DNA of 62,517 nucleotides from UBA5420 sp964485345 (GCA_964485345.1 CAZAJB010000007.1:1-62517), one strand, 5' to 3'; shown: positions 53,182 through 62,165, counted from the first letter of the stretch. Numbers and translations: made by a program. The notes: generated from the letters alone by a model not told the origin.

Positions 53182-54461
53182 TTATTGATGGTATACTTGC
53201 TCGGGAGGTTCTTGACTCTCGAGGCAACCCCACAGTTGAAGTTGAGGTATTCTTGGTTGATGGAACCACAGGTCGATCCATTGTACCTTCCGGCGCTTCT
53301 ACAGGTGCCTTTGAAGCAGTAGAATTACGTGATGGTGACAAGGGTCGTTACTTAGGCAAAGGTGTCCAACAGGCCGTTGAAAACGTCGAAGAAATCATCG
53401 CCCCAGAGCTTGTTGGTCTGAATGTCATGGACCAAGTTGTGATTGACCAAATCATGATCGAGCTTGATGGAACACATAACAAGGGCAAACTAGGTGCCAA
53501 TGCCATTTTAGGCGTATCACTGGCTTGCGCCCATGCAGCAGCTAATTACCTTGGCTTGCCGCTGTATCGTTATGTCGGCGGTGTTGCTGCTACGAATCTG
53601 CCGGTACCCATGTTGAACATTCTCAATGGTGGAGCCCATGCAGATAATAATGTGGATATCCAGGAATTCATGGTTATGCCCGTTGGTGCCAAGAGCTTCA
53701 AAGAAGCCCTAAGAATGGGAGCCGAGGTCTTCCACAGTCTCAGAGCGGTTCTCAAAGGTAGAGGTCTTAACACGGCCGTTGGTGATGAAGGTGGTTTCGC
53801 ACCGAATTTGCAGTCTAATGAAGAGGCTATTCAAGTAATTATCGAAGCCATTGACAAGGCCGGCTATAAGCCAGGAGTAGACGCCTTCATTGCTCTCGAT
53901 GTGGCAGCGACCGAGCTGTTTAAAGACGGTAAGTACCATCTCCAGGGCGAAGGCAAGGTCTTGGATACCGACGAAATGGTAGCGTATTACAAGAGCCTCG
54001 TGGACAAGTATCCTATTATTTCTATTGAAGACGCCTTGAGCGAAGATGAATGGGATGGTTGGAAAAAGCTTACCGATGCCATTGGTGACAAGGTCCAACT
54101 CGTAGGTGACGATCTGTTTGTGACCAATACAGAGCGACTGAAAACTGGTATTGATCGAAACATCGCCAACTCTATCCTCATCAAGGTAAACCAGATCGGT
54201 ACCCTGACCGAGACACTCAATGCGATTGAAATGGCGAAACGAGCAGGTTACACAGCGGTTATTTCCCATCGTTCCGGCGAGTCCGAAGATACTACCATCG
54301 CTGATCTGGCAGTGGCTACTAATGCTGGCCAAATCAAGACGGGTGCTCCAAGCAGAACGGATCGGGTTGCCAAGTATAACCAACTGCTGCGCATTGAAGA
54401 AGAACTCGACTTTACAGCAGAATATCCCAGCCACAATGCATTTTACAACATTAAGAAGTAA
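53178..54461 (+). CDS. eno: Enolase
   Basis: 427 aa, ATG behind GAAGGAGG. Signatures: AREVLDSRGNPTVEVEV, GASTGAFEAVELRDGD, the metal ligands in FIALDVAAT, SIEDAL and VGDDLFVTN, the catalytic Lys in ILIKVNQIGT and SHRSGESEDTTIADLAV. It makes phosphoenolpyruvate and ends the operon; a strong terminator follows. Confidence 0.98.
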   Translation: MIIDGILAREVLDSRGNPTVEVEVFLVDGTTGRSIVPSGASTGAFEAVELRDGDKGRYLGKGVQQAVENVEEIIAPELVGLNVMDQVVIDQIMIELDGTHNKGKLGANAILGVSLACAHAAANYLGLPLYRYVGGVAATNLPVPMLNILNGGAHADNNVDIQEFMVMPVGAKSFKEALRMGAEVFHSLRAVLKGRGLNTAVGDEGGFAPNLQSNEEAIQVIIEAIDKAGYKPGVDAFIALDVAATELFKDGKYHLQGEGKVLDTDEMVAYYKSLVDKYPIISIEDALSEDEWDGWKKLTDAIGDKVQLVGDDLFVTNTERLKTGIDRNIANSILIKVNQIGTLTETLNAIEMAKRAGYTAVISHRSGESEDTTIADLAVATNAGQIKTGAPSRTDRVAKYNQLLRIEEELDFTAEYPSHNAFYNIKK

Positions 54462-54476
54462 TATACCTCAAGCTTT

Positions 54477-54518
54477 AGCGGCAAGGTCCTAGCACTGGAC
54501 CTTGCCGCTTCTTAATTT
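54477..54518 (+). terminator. Rho-independent terminator of the glycolytic operon
   Basis: A perfect 13-bp stem (54477-54489 with 54497-54509), 7-nt loop, followed by the T-rich TCTTAATTT. It begins 15 nt after the eno stop. Confidence 0.88.
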
Positions 54519-54583
54519 CACCAAGGATTGGTTTTTTCCGTATTTAGAAACAGTGGGCACCTAAAGGTCAGTCCTTTTTGCGA

Positions 54584-54612
54584 TTGACAGACCTTAGTAA
54601 AAATGTTACTGT
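54584..54612 (+). promoter_or_regulatory. Promoter candidate of the GntR/LacI-type regulator
   Basis: A perfect TTGACA (54584-54589), 17-nt spacer and TACTGT (54607-54612) lie 52 nt before the ATG at 54665. The -10 is overlapped by the inverted repeat described next. Confidence 0.5.
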
Positions 54613-54637
54613 TAAATTCAAGAGAAGCTTACTAAGC
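54593..54637 (+). promoter_or_regulatory. Candidate autoregulatory operator pair
   Basis: CTTAGTAA (54593-54600) and its exact inverse TTACTAAG (54629-54636) flank the -10 and probable transcription start. The second lies in the 11-nt palindrome GCTTACTAAGC. Within the first, AGTAA-N5-TTACT is a further small palindrome. The position suggests binding by the adjacent regulator; not proven. Confidence 0.4.
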
Positions 54638-54664
54638 GAGTACGTAGGGAAGTGTGTTGGTGCA

Positions 54665-55825
54665 ATGACGGAACGAAGTCAACCTGCCAGAAGCCTATAT
54701 GAAGAAGTGGCCCAAAAGATTCAGGCTGACATTATTCAGGCCAATCTTGGGTCAGGTGAGAAACTTGGTACTGAGCTCGAATTGGCTGCGCACTATGGAG
54801 TGAGTCGCGCCACAGTTCGTCATGCCCTGGTCTCGTTGGAGAATGCTGGCCTCATCGATCGATTCCATGGGCGTGGAACCTTTGTCGCCGACAAAAAAGC
54901 ACGCATGCAACATGGTAACGGGAACATCCAGATCATCGTCCCATATTTAACCACAAGCTTTACAGGGAGGATTGTAACCGGTGCTCAAGAAGTATTGTTT
55001 CATCACGGGCATAGCGTTTCGGTGCTCTCCACGAACAATAGCCAGCAAACAGAAGGCGAGTATATAAAAAAAATCATTGACCAGGGTTGTCCTGGGGTGA
55101 TCATTCATGCTACAGCGTCAGATTACTATAATCCTTGGATTTTTGAACTGCAGAGGCAAAAAATCCCTATGGTCATGACCAGACACTATCAGTACATGGA
55201 TTCGCACTATGTAGAGGCCAATAACTACCAGGGTGGTTATGACGCCACTTCGCACCTCATTGGCTTGGGGCACCGCAACATTGGGCTTGTGACCAAGCAT
55301 CGTGGCTTTATGGCATCTTTACATGATCGGATTCAAGGGTATAGAGATGCCATGAGCGATCATGGTCTAGCCATCGATAGAGGCATGATCCTCGCGGACC
55401 TCGAGGACCATCGCTATGTCTACTTGGAGGACCGTTCTAAGGAACATGAGCGAAAGGTTATTGCCGAGTTAGTAGAATTCTTGCACAAGTCGCCCCAGAT
55501 GACTGCAGTAATTTGCCTCAATGATCTGGCAGCTGCAGACGTTTTGCGAGCGGCTCGCGTAGCGGGACGAACTGTTGGTGAGGACCTTTCCATTATGGGC
55601 TTTGATAATATAGGGATCTCCGCGAACCTAGAACCAGCCGTGACTACAGTGAATTGCCCAACATATGAGATTGGTAAAGCGGCAGCAATGATTCTCTTAG
55701 GCGAACTGGCTGGTACTAACGAAGGTACGGTAGGAAAGAGCGTACCGATGGAGTTGGTATTGCGGGAGTCTTGTGGTCCCCCAAGAAAAACAGAACGTGT
55801 TTTTTCCATTAGGGGAGGTGGTTAA
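54665..55825 (+). CDS. GntR-type DNA-binding/LacI-type sensor transcriptional regulator (AraR-like)
   Basis: 386 aa from the ATG at 54665; the frame before it overlaps the promoter. Residues 8-75 form a GntR winged helix (SLYEEVAQKIQADIIQANLGSG, then ELAAHYGVSRATVRHALVSL and GRGTFVADKK). The rest is a periplasmic-binding-like sugar sensor (IQIIVPYLTTSFTGRIVTGAQ, SHLIGLGHRNIGLV, VICLNDLAAADVLRAAR, SIMGFDNIGISANLEPAVTTV). This two-part design is that of AraR. It probably senses the sugar of the downstream transporter. It lies 81 nt upstream of the binding-protein gene, in the same direction. Confidence 0.93.
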   Translation: MTERSQPARSLYEEVAQKIQADIIQANLGSGEKLGTELELAAHYGVSRATVRHALVSLENAGLIDRFHGRGTFVADKKARMQHGNGNIQIIVPYLTTSFTGRIVTGAQEVLFHHGHSVSVLSTNNSQQTEGEYIKKIIDQGCPGVIIHATASDYYNPWIFELQRQKIPMVMTRHYQYMDSHYVEANNYQGGYDATSHLIGLGHRNIGLVTKHRGFMASLHDRIQGYRDAMSDHGLAIDRGMILADLEDHRYVYLEDRSKEHERKVIAELVEFLHKSPQMTAVICLNDLAAADVLRAARVAGRTVGEDLSIMGFDNIGISANLEPAVTTVNCPTYEIGKAAAMILLGELAGTNEGTVGKSVPMELVLRESCGPPRKTERVFSIRGGG

Positions 55826-55906
55826 TGGCTCAGACAGTAAGTTAGTGTGAGCAAGTGAGATATGTTTGAAGCAATGCAACAGACAAATAGGAGGGAAAAT
55901 TCCAAA

Positions 55907-57196
55907 ATGAAAAAACGCATTAGTTTAGTTCTCGCAGTTCTGATGATGTTATCGGTGGTTGGTGTGGCTACGGCTGACACTTCCCGCTATGACGTTACCG
56001 AGCCCATCACCATTCAATGGTGGCATGCCCATGAAGATCAGTTGCACGAGTATCTGAATTACATGGTTGAGCGTTTCAACGAGCAGAATCCTCTGATCAC
56101 AGTAGAACCCGTTTATATTGGTAGCTACACAGAGATCAACACCCAGCTCATCGCTGCTGTTGCTTCTGGTGAAGTACCAGCACTGGCAACCGCAAATACA
56201 TCCTATCCGCCCAGTTATGGTGCAGCAGGTATTACAGAGATTCTAGACCCCTATATTGAAGCATATGGCTTCGATGTCTCCGACTTTGGTGAAGGTCTAA
56301 TTGCTGCCACGAGCTACAATGGCGACCAGATCGTACTACCATACCTGATCTCGACACAGGTTATGTATTTCAATGAAGACATGGCACAGGCTGAAGGCAT
56401 TGAGATGCCAAAGACCTTTGACGAATTTGAAGCTTTCCTAGAGAAGGCTACTGTCTTTAACGCCGACGGAACCACAGCCCGCTACGGTACAGTCTTTGGT
56501 GGCTGGGACTATTGGTACTATGAGACACTCTTCATGAACAACGGCGTTGACGTAATTCTAGAAGATGGTTTCAGCACCGACCTCAATGGTGAAGCATCCG
56601 TCTATGTCACCACCAAGATGAAAGAATGGATCGACAAGGGTTATGCTTACTATGCTTATGGCACTGGAGCTTCCCCCAACATGAGGCAACTCTTCTGGGA
56701 TGGCGGCGCCTTCAGCGTATTCCACACCAGTTCCCTCTATGACACGTATGTGACAAACAGTGACTTTGAAGTTGGTATGGCTTGGTTACCAGGCGGCGAA
56801 GATGGCGTTAGCTTTAAGAGTGAAGTTGGCGGCGCAACCATTCTGATTCCTGCAGTGGCAACCCAGAGACAGAAGAATGCAGCTTGGCAGTTCATGATGT
56901 TTATGGCCAGCCCCGAGATCAACCTCTACTGGGCCGACCAAACCGGATATTTCCCAACTCGTCAATCTGTTATGCAAACACCTGAATATGCAGAGTATCT
57001 CGAGCGCAAACCAGCAATGGCTAACGTTGTTTCCATGGCCGGTTACATTAACCCTCGTAGCCTGCATCCAGCCTATGACTCCATTGCAACGGAGTGGCGT
57101 CATTCCCTCGCACTAATCTTCAACGAAGGTGCACCTGTTCAAGCGACTTTGGACACATTGGCACAAACCGTAGAAGAGATTCTGGAAGACTTCTAA
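55907..57196 (+). CDS. Carbohydrate ABC transporter substrate-binding protein (family 1)
   Basis: 429 aa from the ATG at 55907 with AGGAGGG upstream. A signal peptide (ISLVLAVLMMLSVVGVATA) has no lipobox Cys. Family pattern: ITIQWWHAHED, LIAAVASGEVPALATANTSY, QIVLPYLISTQVMYFNEDM, MPKTFDEFEAFLEKAT and KNAAWQFMMFMASPEINLYW. Binds a sugar or glycerol-phosphate-like ligand; specificity unknown. A GC-rich hairpin follows it, with the permeases downstream. Confidence 0.94.
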   Translation: MKKRISLVLAVLMMLSVVGVATADTSRYDVTEPITIQWWHAHEDQLHEYLNYMVERFNEQNPLITVEPVYIGSYTEINTQLIAAVASGEVPALATANTSYPPSYGAAGITEILDPYIEAYGFDVSDFGEGLIAATSYNGDQIVLPYLISTQVMYFNEDMAQAEGIEMPKTFDEFEAFLEKATVFNADGTTARYGTVFGGWDYWYYETLFMNNGVDVILEDGFSTDLNGEASVYVTTKMKEWIDKGYAYYAYGTGASPNMRQLFWDGGAFSVFHTSSLYDTYVTNSDFEVGMAWLPGGEDGVSFKSEVGGATILIPAVATQRQKNAAWQFMMFMASPEINLYWADQTGYFPTRQSVMQTPEYAEYLERKPAMANVVSMAGYINPRSLHPAYDSIATEWRHSLALIFNEGAPVQATLDTLAQTVEEILEDF

Positions 57197-57217
57197 GAAA
57201 TATGCTTGGCTAACTCT

Positions 57218-57241
57218 GAGGGGGCGGTTTACCTCCCCCTC
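57218..57241 (+). terminator. Partial terminator/attenuating hairpin between binding protein and permeases
   Basis: GAGGGGGCGG pairs with CCTCCCCCTC (one mismatch) around TTTA, followed only by TATCGTTT. Such hairpins often keep binding-protein mRNA more abundant than permease mRNA. Confidence 0.55.
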
Positions 57242-57260
57242 TATCGTTTGAGGTGGTAAT

Positions 57261-58451
57261 GTGAGTTATCGAAAAACTGTATCCGTTGTACTCTTGATTT
57301 TGGGTATAGTGGTTTTTGGAATCGGCCTTTACGGCTGGCTTATGGGTGATCTTAACCTTGGATCCTTACAGCACATTTCCGCTGAGGTATACGAAGTGCG
57401 GAAAGAATCGAGGTCTTTTGAGATCCCAATTACGGGGACCGTGGGTCTATTTGGTGAGGGCCTTGTCAGTGTTCCCATTGCTTTGCTAAGTTTTGTCATG
57501 AACAATGCTATCATCATCATGATTGTAGGCATTACGCTGCTATTTAACGGGGTTATGCTACGCCTGCAGTCGTGGGAGGCGATGAAGGATCTGTTCTGTG
57601 TCCAGCCTGCGCTGTTCTTTTTTATGCTTTTTGTCTATTTTCCCATTATCGATTTGGTCCGTATCAGCTTAACGGATATGCGCATGTTGGTGGCGGATCC
57701 GCAGGCCTTTATTGGTCTGCGCAATTACCGCTGGCTCTTCTTGCAGTCAGGCTGGACTCGGTTCAGTGAGAGTCTGCTGATTACCGCCCGTTACACGTTC
57801 TGGGAGCTGTTCATCACTTTAGTGGCGGGCCTGCTTTTAGCTCTGCTCTTTAACCGAATGACCAAGTCGTTCAATGCCATGCGAGCTGTGGTATTTATGC
57901 CAAAGTATATTGCTGTGGCCACAAGTGCGGTGGTGTTTATCTGGATCCTCCACGGTAACTATGGTATTTTGAACTATGCATTATCCCTCTTCGGCATTAA
58001 GGGTCCAAACTGGTTGGTTCAGGGTAATACCGCACTCTATGGTGTTCTAATTCTCACCGGCTGGCGTGTGGTTGGCTATGCCATGATGATTTATCTTTCC
58101 GCCATGCAGGGAATTCCCAAAGATTACTATGAGGCGGCAGAGATTGACGGAGCTGATGGGGTGCAGAGGCTACGTTTCATTACACTCCCCATGCTGGCAC
58201 CAACTAGCTTGTTTTTGTTCGTCACTACCTTTATTGCTAGTATGAAGGTATTTCAGTCTGTGGACGTAATGACCGGAGGCGGACCTGGGACCTCCACCAA
58301 CGTTGTGGTGCAATGGATTTATAATCTGTCGTTTAGAGATTTTCGAGCAGCACGTTCCGCAGCTGTTTCTGTCATCTTCTTCGTAATTCTGCTCGTTTGT
58401 ACCGCTGCGACCATGATGTGGTCAAATCGATCCATTAGTTACGATTCTTAG
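57261..58451 (+). CDS. Carbohydrate ABC transporter permease (MalF/UgpA type) with N-terminal membrane extension
   Basis: 396 aa, GTG behind GAGGTGG. The typical permease is about 290-300 aa. Residues 108-396 form the six-helix core with LITARYTFWELFITLVAGLLL and the EAA loop YYEAAEIDGADGVQRLRFITLPML. The first 107 residues hold a helix (8-28), a 50-residue extracytoplasmic segment and a second hydrophobic region (about 72-101). The role of this part is unknown, and the second permease shows the same layout. No ATPase gene is in the operon, as usual where a shared MsiK-like ATPase serves several transporters. Confidence 0.93.
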   Translation: MSYRKTVSVVLLILGIVVFGIGLYGWLMGDLNLGSLQHISAEVYEVRKESRSFEIPITGTVGLFGEGLVSVPIALLSFVMNNAIIIMIVGITLLFNGVMLRLQSWEAMKDLFCVQPALFFFMLFVYFPIIDLVRISLTDMRMLVADPQAFIGLRNYRWLFLQSGWTRFSESLLITARYTFWELFITLVAGLLLALLFNRMTKSFNAMRAVVFMPKYIAVATSAVVFIWILHGNYGILNYALSLFGIKGPNWLVQGNTALYGVLILTGWRVVGYAMMIYLSAMQGIPKDYYEAAEIDGADGVQRLRFITLPMLAPTSLFLFVTTFIASMKVFQSVDVMTGGGPGTSTNVVVQWIYNLSFRDFRAARSAAVSVIFFVILLVCTAATMMWSNRSISYDS

Positions 58452-58467
58452 AAAGGAGGGACACAAT

Positions 58468-59607
58468 ATGCAAGATACTTTACTGCTTAGAATGCGTCAA
58501 TCAGGTTGGTTTGATCTCTTACTTTTCTTCTTGTCTGTAGCCATTGTCCTCGTAGCCCTAGGCCTATTCGGCATGGTTCAGTATAATGTCCAGATGAAGA
58601 ATATGGCCGAAGGCATAACGGATTTTGAAATCCGGGAAAATTTGGGAATGCTGGCTTCACGACGTACCAGCTTTACGATCATTGGGCTTTGGGCTTTGGT
58701 GTCGGTGGTCTTTGGTTTTGTAGTCTTGGCCATTGCCAGTTTCTATCAAGACAAGGTGTCTCTCCAAACGAAAAAGAAGCTCGGGAGATTTCGGATCGTC
58801 TTGCAGTATGTCGCGGCGATTGCTATTACTGTGATTATGTTGTTCCCCATCTACTGGATGGTTATTTCTTCGCTAAAGACCAGTACAGAATTGCTCTACC
58901 CCGTGCCTACCCTGTGGCCGAGGGAGTTTCAGTGGCAAAATTTTCCGAATGTGCTGAATCGAGCTCCCTTTGTGCGCTATCTCTTCAACACCCTCGTCAG
59001 CACGTTTTTTATGATGATTGGGGAGTTGGTCATTGGGATCTTGGCCGCCTATGGCTTTGCCAAAGGCAAGTTTAAGGGACAAAACATGCTGTTTATGCTT
59101 GTTTTGGGCGCACTCATGGTTCCTATCCAAGTGACTTTTGTTCCCATTTATGTGATGATCTCTCGCCTGGGCTGGATCAACAGCTTCCCTGGCCTGATTG
59201 TTCCAAATCTAGTCAGTGCCTACTTTATCTTCATGCTCCGCCAAGCCTTTAAGGCGGTAGACGAGAGTTACCTTGATGCAGGGCGCGTCGATGGTCTAGG
59301 ACGAATTGGCCTGATTTGGAATGTTCTGATACCCATGACAAAACCCACCTTAATTACCATTTCCATCATCACCTTTATCAATGGCTGGAACAACTACTTC
59401 TGGCCAAAGATGGTGGCAACCCGGGATGAGTATCGCACAATTGCCGTGGGCGTAACCCGCTTGCGCCAGACCTTTGCGGGCATGGAGACCGCTAACTATA
59501 ATGAGATCATGGCCGGTGCCGTGATGGCCATTGTCCCCATTATTCTGCTCTTCGTGGTGTTGCAGAAATACATCATGACTGGAATGAGCAAAGCAGCCAT
59601 GAAATAG
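58468..59607 (+). CDS. Carbohydrate ABC transporter permease (MalG/UgpE type) with N-terminal membrane extension
   Basis: 379 aa, ATG behind GAAAGGAGGG. Usual length is about 275 aa. The core from about residue 110 contains FPIYWMVISSLKTSTELL, the family ILAAYGFAKGKFKGQN and the EAA loop YLDAGRVDGLGRIGLIWNVLIP. The N-terminal extension has helices at about 15-38 and 70-92 enclosing a 30-residue segment. It lies 16 nt after the first permease. Confidence 0.93.
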   Translation: MQDTLLLRMRQSGWFDLLLFFLSVAIVLVALGLFGMVQYNVQMKNMAEGITDFEIRENLGMLASRRTSFTIIGLWALVSVVFGFVVLAIASFYQDKVSLQTKKKLGRFRIVLQYVAAIAITVIMLFPIYWMVISSLKTSTELLYPVPTLWPREFQWQNFPNVLNRAPFVRYLFNTLVSTFFMMIGELVIGILAAYGFAKGKFKGQNMLFMLVLGALMVPIQVTFVPIYVMISRLGWINSFPGLIVPNLVSAYFIFMLRQAFKAVDESYLDAGRVDGLGRIGLIWNVLIPMTKPTLITISIITFINGWNNYFWPKMVATRDEYRTIAVGVTRLRQTFAGMETANYNEIMAGAVMAIVPIILLFVVLQKYIMTGMSKAAMK

Positions 59608-59649
59608 ATGCAGTTTCATGGTCACGCCATTCTCCAAGGAGGTTTGCAC

Positions 59650-60594
59650 ATGAGAAATATGAAGAGGCTGGCCCTTGTTTTAAGTGTTATCCTCATCCTA
59701 AGTGTTTCCGTCTTTGCCGTAGAACGGATTGATCGCTATGATCAAATTTTCGACGCTACCCAGGACGCGGGGAGGCTTACCGCCCGTTTCCTCAAACTCA
59801 CCACCCGGAGCGACGATAAGAGTGGCGATAGTACCATCGTGACCTCGCCAGATGGTAAGGTGATGATCGTGGATGCGGGCAATCCTAGTACATTCCTAGA
59901 TATCGACAATGCTCTCAAGGCCCTTGGTATAACGAAAATCGACTACCTGGTGGCCTCGCATCCCCATGTGGACCATATCGGTAGCTTCGCGCAGTTGATT
60001 CGAGCCTATGAGATTGAGGCGGTCTACACGACAGAGGTGGAATATCCTACCTCACACTATCGCAATTACATGGAGGCGTTGGCGGAGACAGAGACTCCCC
60101 AGATCATTTTAGTGGAGGGTGACACCTTCATGTTCGGTGAACACGTACTGGTCGAGGTATTTCACCCCGCGCCAGGGATTGAATACTACGATGGTTATCC
60201 CGAAGGAAGCACCCAGTTTATCAACAATCTCTCGCTCTTGCTGAAGTTGACCTTTGAAGACTCATCCTTCTTGTTTAGCGGTGACTTGTATACCGCCTCT
60301 GAACGGGAAATAGCTGCCAAGTACGGTGATCGCCTGAAGTCTGGCGTGCTGAAGGTTCCTCATCATGGTGCGGGTACCTCATCGAGCAAACCCTTCCGCG
60401 AGGCCGTTGGTGCAGAGGTAGCGGTCATGATGAGCGACGCCATTGAGGAGCTACGCATCTACCGTAACTATTCGAAGGCAGGCACCAAGACCTTTATTAC
60501 CAGTATTGATGGGGCGGTCTTGGTAGCTACAGAGGGTGACGGTGAGTATACGGTACTCTCGCAATTTGAGCGTGTTAGCGATTTTCTCGACTAG
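59650..60594 (+). CDS. Secreted metallo-beta-lactamase-fold hydrolase (ComEC C-terminal-like)
   Basis: 314 aa from the ATG at 59650, behind CAAGGAGG; the longer frame from 59608 lacks a ribosome site. A signal peptide (LALVLSVILILSVSVFA, no Cys) precedes the MBL fold: SDDKSGDSTIVTSPDG, VMIVDAGN, the metal motif SHPHVDHIGS (H104, H106, D108, H109), FLFSGDLYTASERE and LKVPHHGAGTSSS. This is the ComEC/Rec2-type subgroup, whose members include extracellular nucleases and other hydrolases. A secreted member in a sugar-transport operon is unusual. A terminator follows. Confidence 0.9.
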   Translation: MRNMKRLALVLSVILILSVSVFAVERIDRYDQIFDATQDAGRLTARFLKLTTRSDDKSGDSTIVTSPDGKVMIVDAGNPSTFLDIDNALKALGITKIDYLVASHPHVDHIGSFAQLIRAYEIEAVYTTEVEYPTSHYRNYMEALAETETPQIILVEGDTFMFGEHVLVEVFHPAPGIEYYDGYPEGSTQFINNLSLLLKLTFEDSSFLFSGDLYTASEREIAAKYGDRLKSGVLKVPHHGAGTSSSKPFREAVGAEVAVMMSDAIEELRIYRNYSKAGTKTFITSIDGAVLVATEGDGEYTVLSQFERVSDFLD

Positions 60595-60607
60595 AATAAT
60601 CCAAGAG

Positions 60608-60630
60608 ACGGGCCGGGTGCCCGTTTTTTT
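60608..60630 (+). terminator. Rho-independent terminator after the MBL gene
   Basis: ACGGGC-CGGGT-GCCCGT followed by six to seven T, starting 14 nt after the stop. Confidence 0.9.
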
Positions 60631-60731
60631 GTTGTGGTGTACAAGGCGTCACGCCCCATATCGTGGAAAGGAAACTATGATGTCTGCGGCGAAGTACTCA
60701 AGAGCTTTAGTGGCAGCAAGGAGGCTGACGA

Positions 60732-62036
60732 ATGAAATATCCAGAAGATTTTGTTTGGGGCGTAGCCACCGCTTCGTATCAGATTGAGGGCGCTGCCCGG
60801 GAGGATGGCCGGGGAGAATCAATCTGGGACCGTTTCAGCAAGACACCGGGTAAGGTTCTGGGTGGAAATACCGGTGATGTTGCCTGCAACCATTACCACC
60901 TTTACAAGGACGATGTGGCGCTGATCAAGGACCTCGGAGTGGATAGTTATCGATTCTCCCTTGCTTGGCCGCGCATTGTGCCAAGCGGCGTGGGAAAGGT
61001 GAATCAAAAGGGGATCGATTTTTACCGTCGTCTTGTGGATGAACTGCTACAATGTGGCATCTCTCCTGCAGTAACCCTCTATCATTGGGATCTACCCCAG
61101 GGGTTGGAGGATAAGGGCGGCTGGCTCAACCGGGACACCGCCAAGTATTTCAGGGATTATGCTCTAGTGGTCTTTGAAGAGCTTGGGGATGTCGTTACAT
61201 CGTGGATTACCTTGAACGAGCCGTGGTGCTCTGCTTTCTTGGGTTATGGCGTTGGAGAACATGCTCCGGGCAAGGCTGACTATCTTTCCCAAGTTTTGGC
61301 CGCTCATCACTTGCTCCTAGGTCATGGTTTGGCTCTGCAAGGCTATCGTGAAATGAATCTCCCGGCCGAGATCGGGATAACCCTCAATTTAGCGGCTCAG
61401 TATCCGCTCTCCCAGAGTCCCCAAGACATGCGGGCCGCCAGACAAGTGGACGGGCTGCAAAACAGGTGGTACTTGGATCCGCTTTTTAAGGGTAGATATC
61501 CCGAAGATATGGAGGAATTCCTTACCTATCTAGGTCCTCATATCCAAGAGGGCGATCTAGAGTTGATTTCGAAGCCCAACGACTTTCTTGGCATCAATTT
61601 CTACAGTAGGACCTTGGTCTTTGCCGATGAAAAGGGGCAGCCCCATACGGCAAAGCCCCAGCGCGAGGTGACGGCAATGGGCTGGGAAGTTTACCCCGAG
61701 GCACTCTATGATCTGTTAGTCAGGGTGCATGAGGATTACGGTCCGATTCCGCTGTACATCACAGAGAATGGAGCCGCCTACGAAGACGTGGTAGAACAAG
61801 GGCGGGTGAAAGATGTGAAGCGTCAGGCCTATTTAGAGCAACACGTTGCTCAAGTTGCCCGAGTCATCGAGGCCGGCGTGCCCCTGAAGGGATACTATGT
61901 CTGGTCTCTCCTTGATAACTTTGAATGGGCTTTTGGTTATGACCGGCGTTTTGGCATCGTATATGTGGATTTCGATACCCAAGAACGCATTCTAAAGGAC
62001 AGCGCCCTTTGGTATCGGTCCTTTCTGGGTCGCTGA
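60732..62036 (+). CDS. GH1 beta-glycosidase (beta-glucosidase type)
   Basis: 434 aa, ATG behind AAGGAGG; no signal peptide, so cytoplasmic. N-terminal FVWGVATASYQIEGAAREDG, acid/base E163 in TLNEPWC, nucleophile E345 in YITENGAAY, and VWSLLDNFEWAFGYDRRFG are diagnostic. It cleaves beta-glucosides or related beta-glycosides taken up by the transporter upstream. It lacks a phospho-sugar specific motif that I can recognise with confidence. It is separated from the transporter by a terminator, so its own promoter is probable, but I cannot point to it. The 137 nt before it hold only the terminator and no other clear gene. Confidence 0.96.
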   Translation: MKYPEDFVWGVATASYQIEGAAREDGRGESIWDRFSKTPGKVLGGNTGDVACNHYHLYKDDVALIKDLGVDSYRFSLAWPRIVPSGVGKVNQKGIDFYRRLVDELLQCGISPAVTLYHWDLPQGLEDKGGWLNRDTAKYFRDYALVVFEELGDVVTSWITLNEPWCSAFLGYGVGEHAPGKADYLSQVLAAHHLLLGHGLALQGYREMNLPAEIGITLNLAAQYPLSQSPQDMRAARQVDGLQNRWYLDPLFKGRYPEDMEEFLTYLGPHIQEGDLELISKPNDFLGINFYSRTLVFADEKGQPHTAKPQREVTAMGWEVYPEALYDLLVRVHEDYGPIPLYITENGAAYEDVVEQGRVKDVKRQAYLEQHVAQVARVIEAGVPLKGYYVWSLLDNFEWAFGYDRRFGIVYVDFDTQERILKDSALWYRSFLGR

Positions 62037-62093
62037 CGAAGTGGGCGAAATGCGAGGGAGAGAGGGAAGGGAGAGAGGGAAGCTGTTTTTCTC

Positions 62094-62122
62094 TTGCCTG
62101 TGGGAAGACACTGTGATAGAAT
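62094..62122 (+). promoter_or_regulatory. secG promoter
   Basis: TTGCCT (62094-62099), 17-nt spacer, TAGAAT (62117-62122), 43 nt before the secG ATG. Confidence 0.6.
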
Positions 62123-62165
62123 ATCTTAGTAGTGTTATAAGTGGGCAGGGAGGTGTCATAAGACT

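Noticed and set aside
53709..54434. 241-codon minus-strand reading frame opposite eno
   Set aside because: It is a shadow of the conserved enolase gene.
55826..55906. Catabolite-response (cre) site before the sugar-binding protein gene
   Set aside because: No stretch fits the consensus on inspection.
60678..60785. Small reading frame before the GH1 gene (ATG near 60678)
   Set aside because: It overlaps the GH1 start in another frame, has a weak ribosome site and no recognisable sequence.
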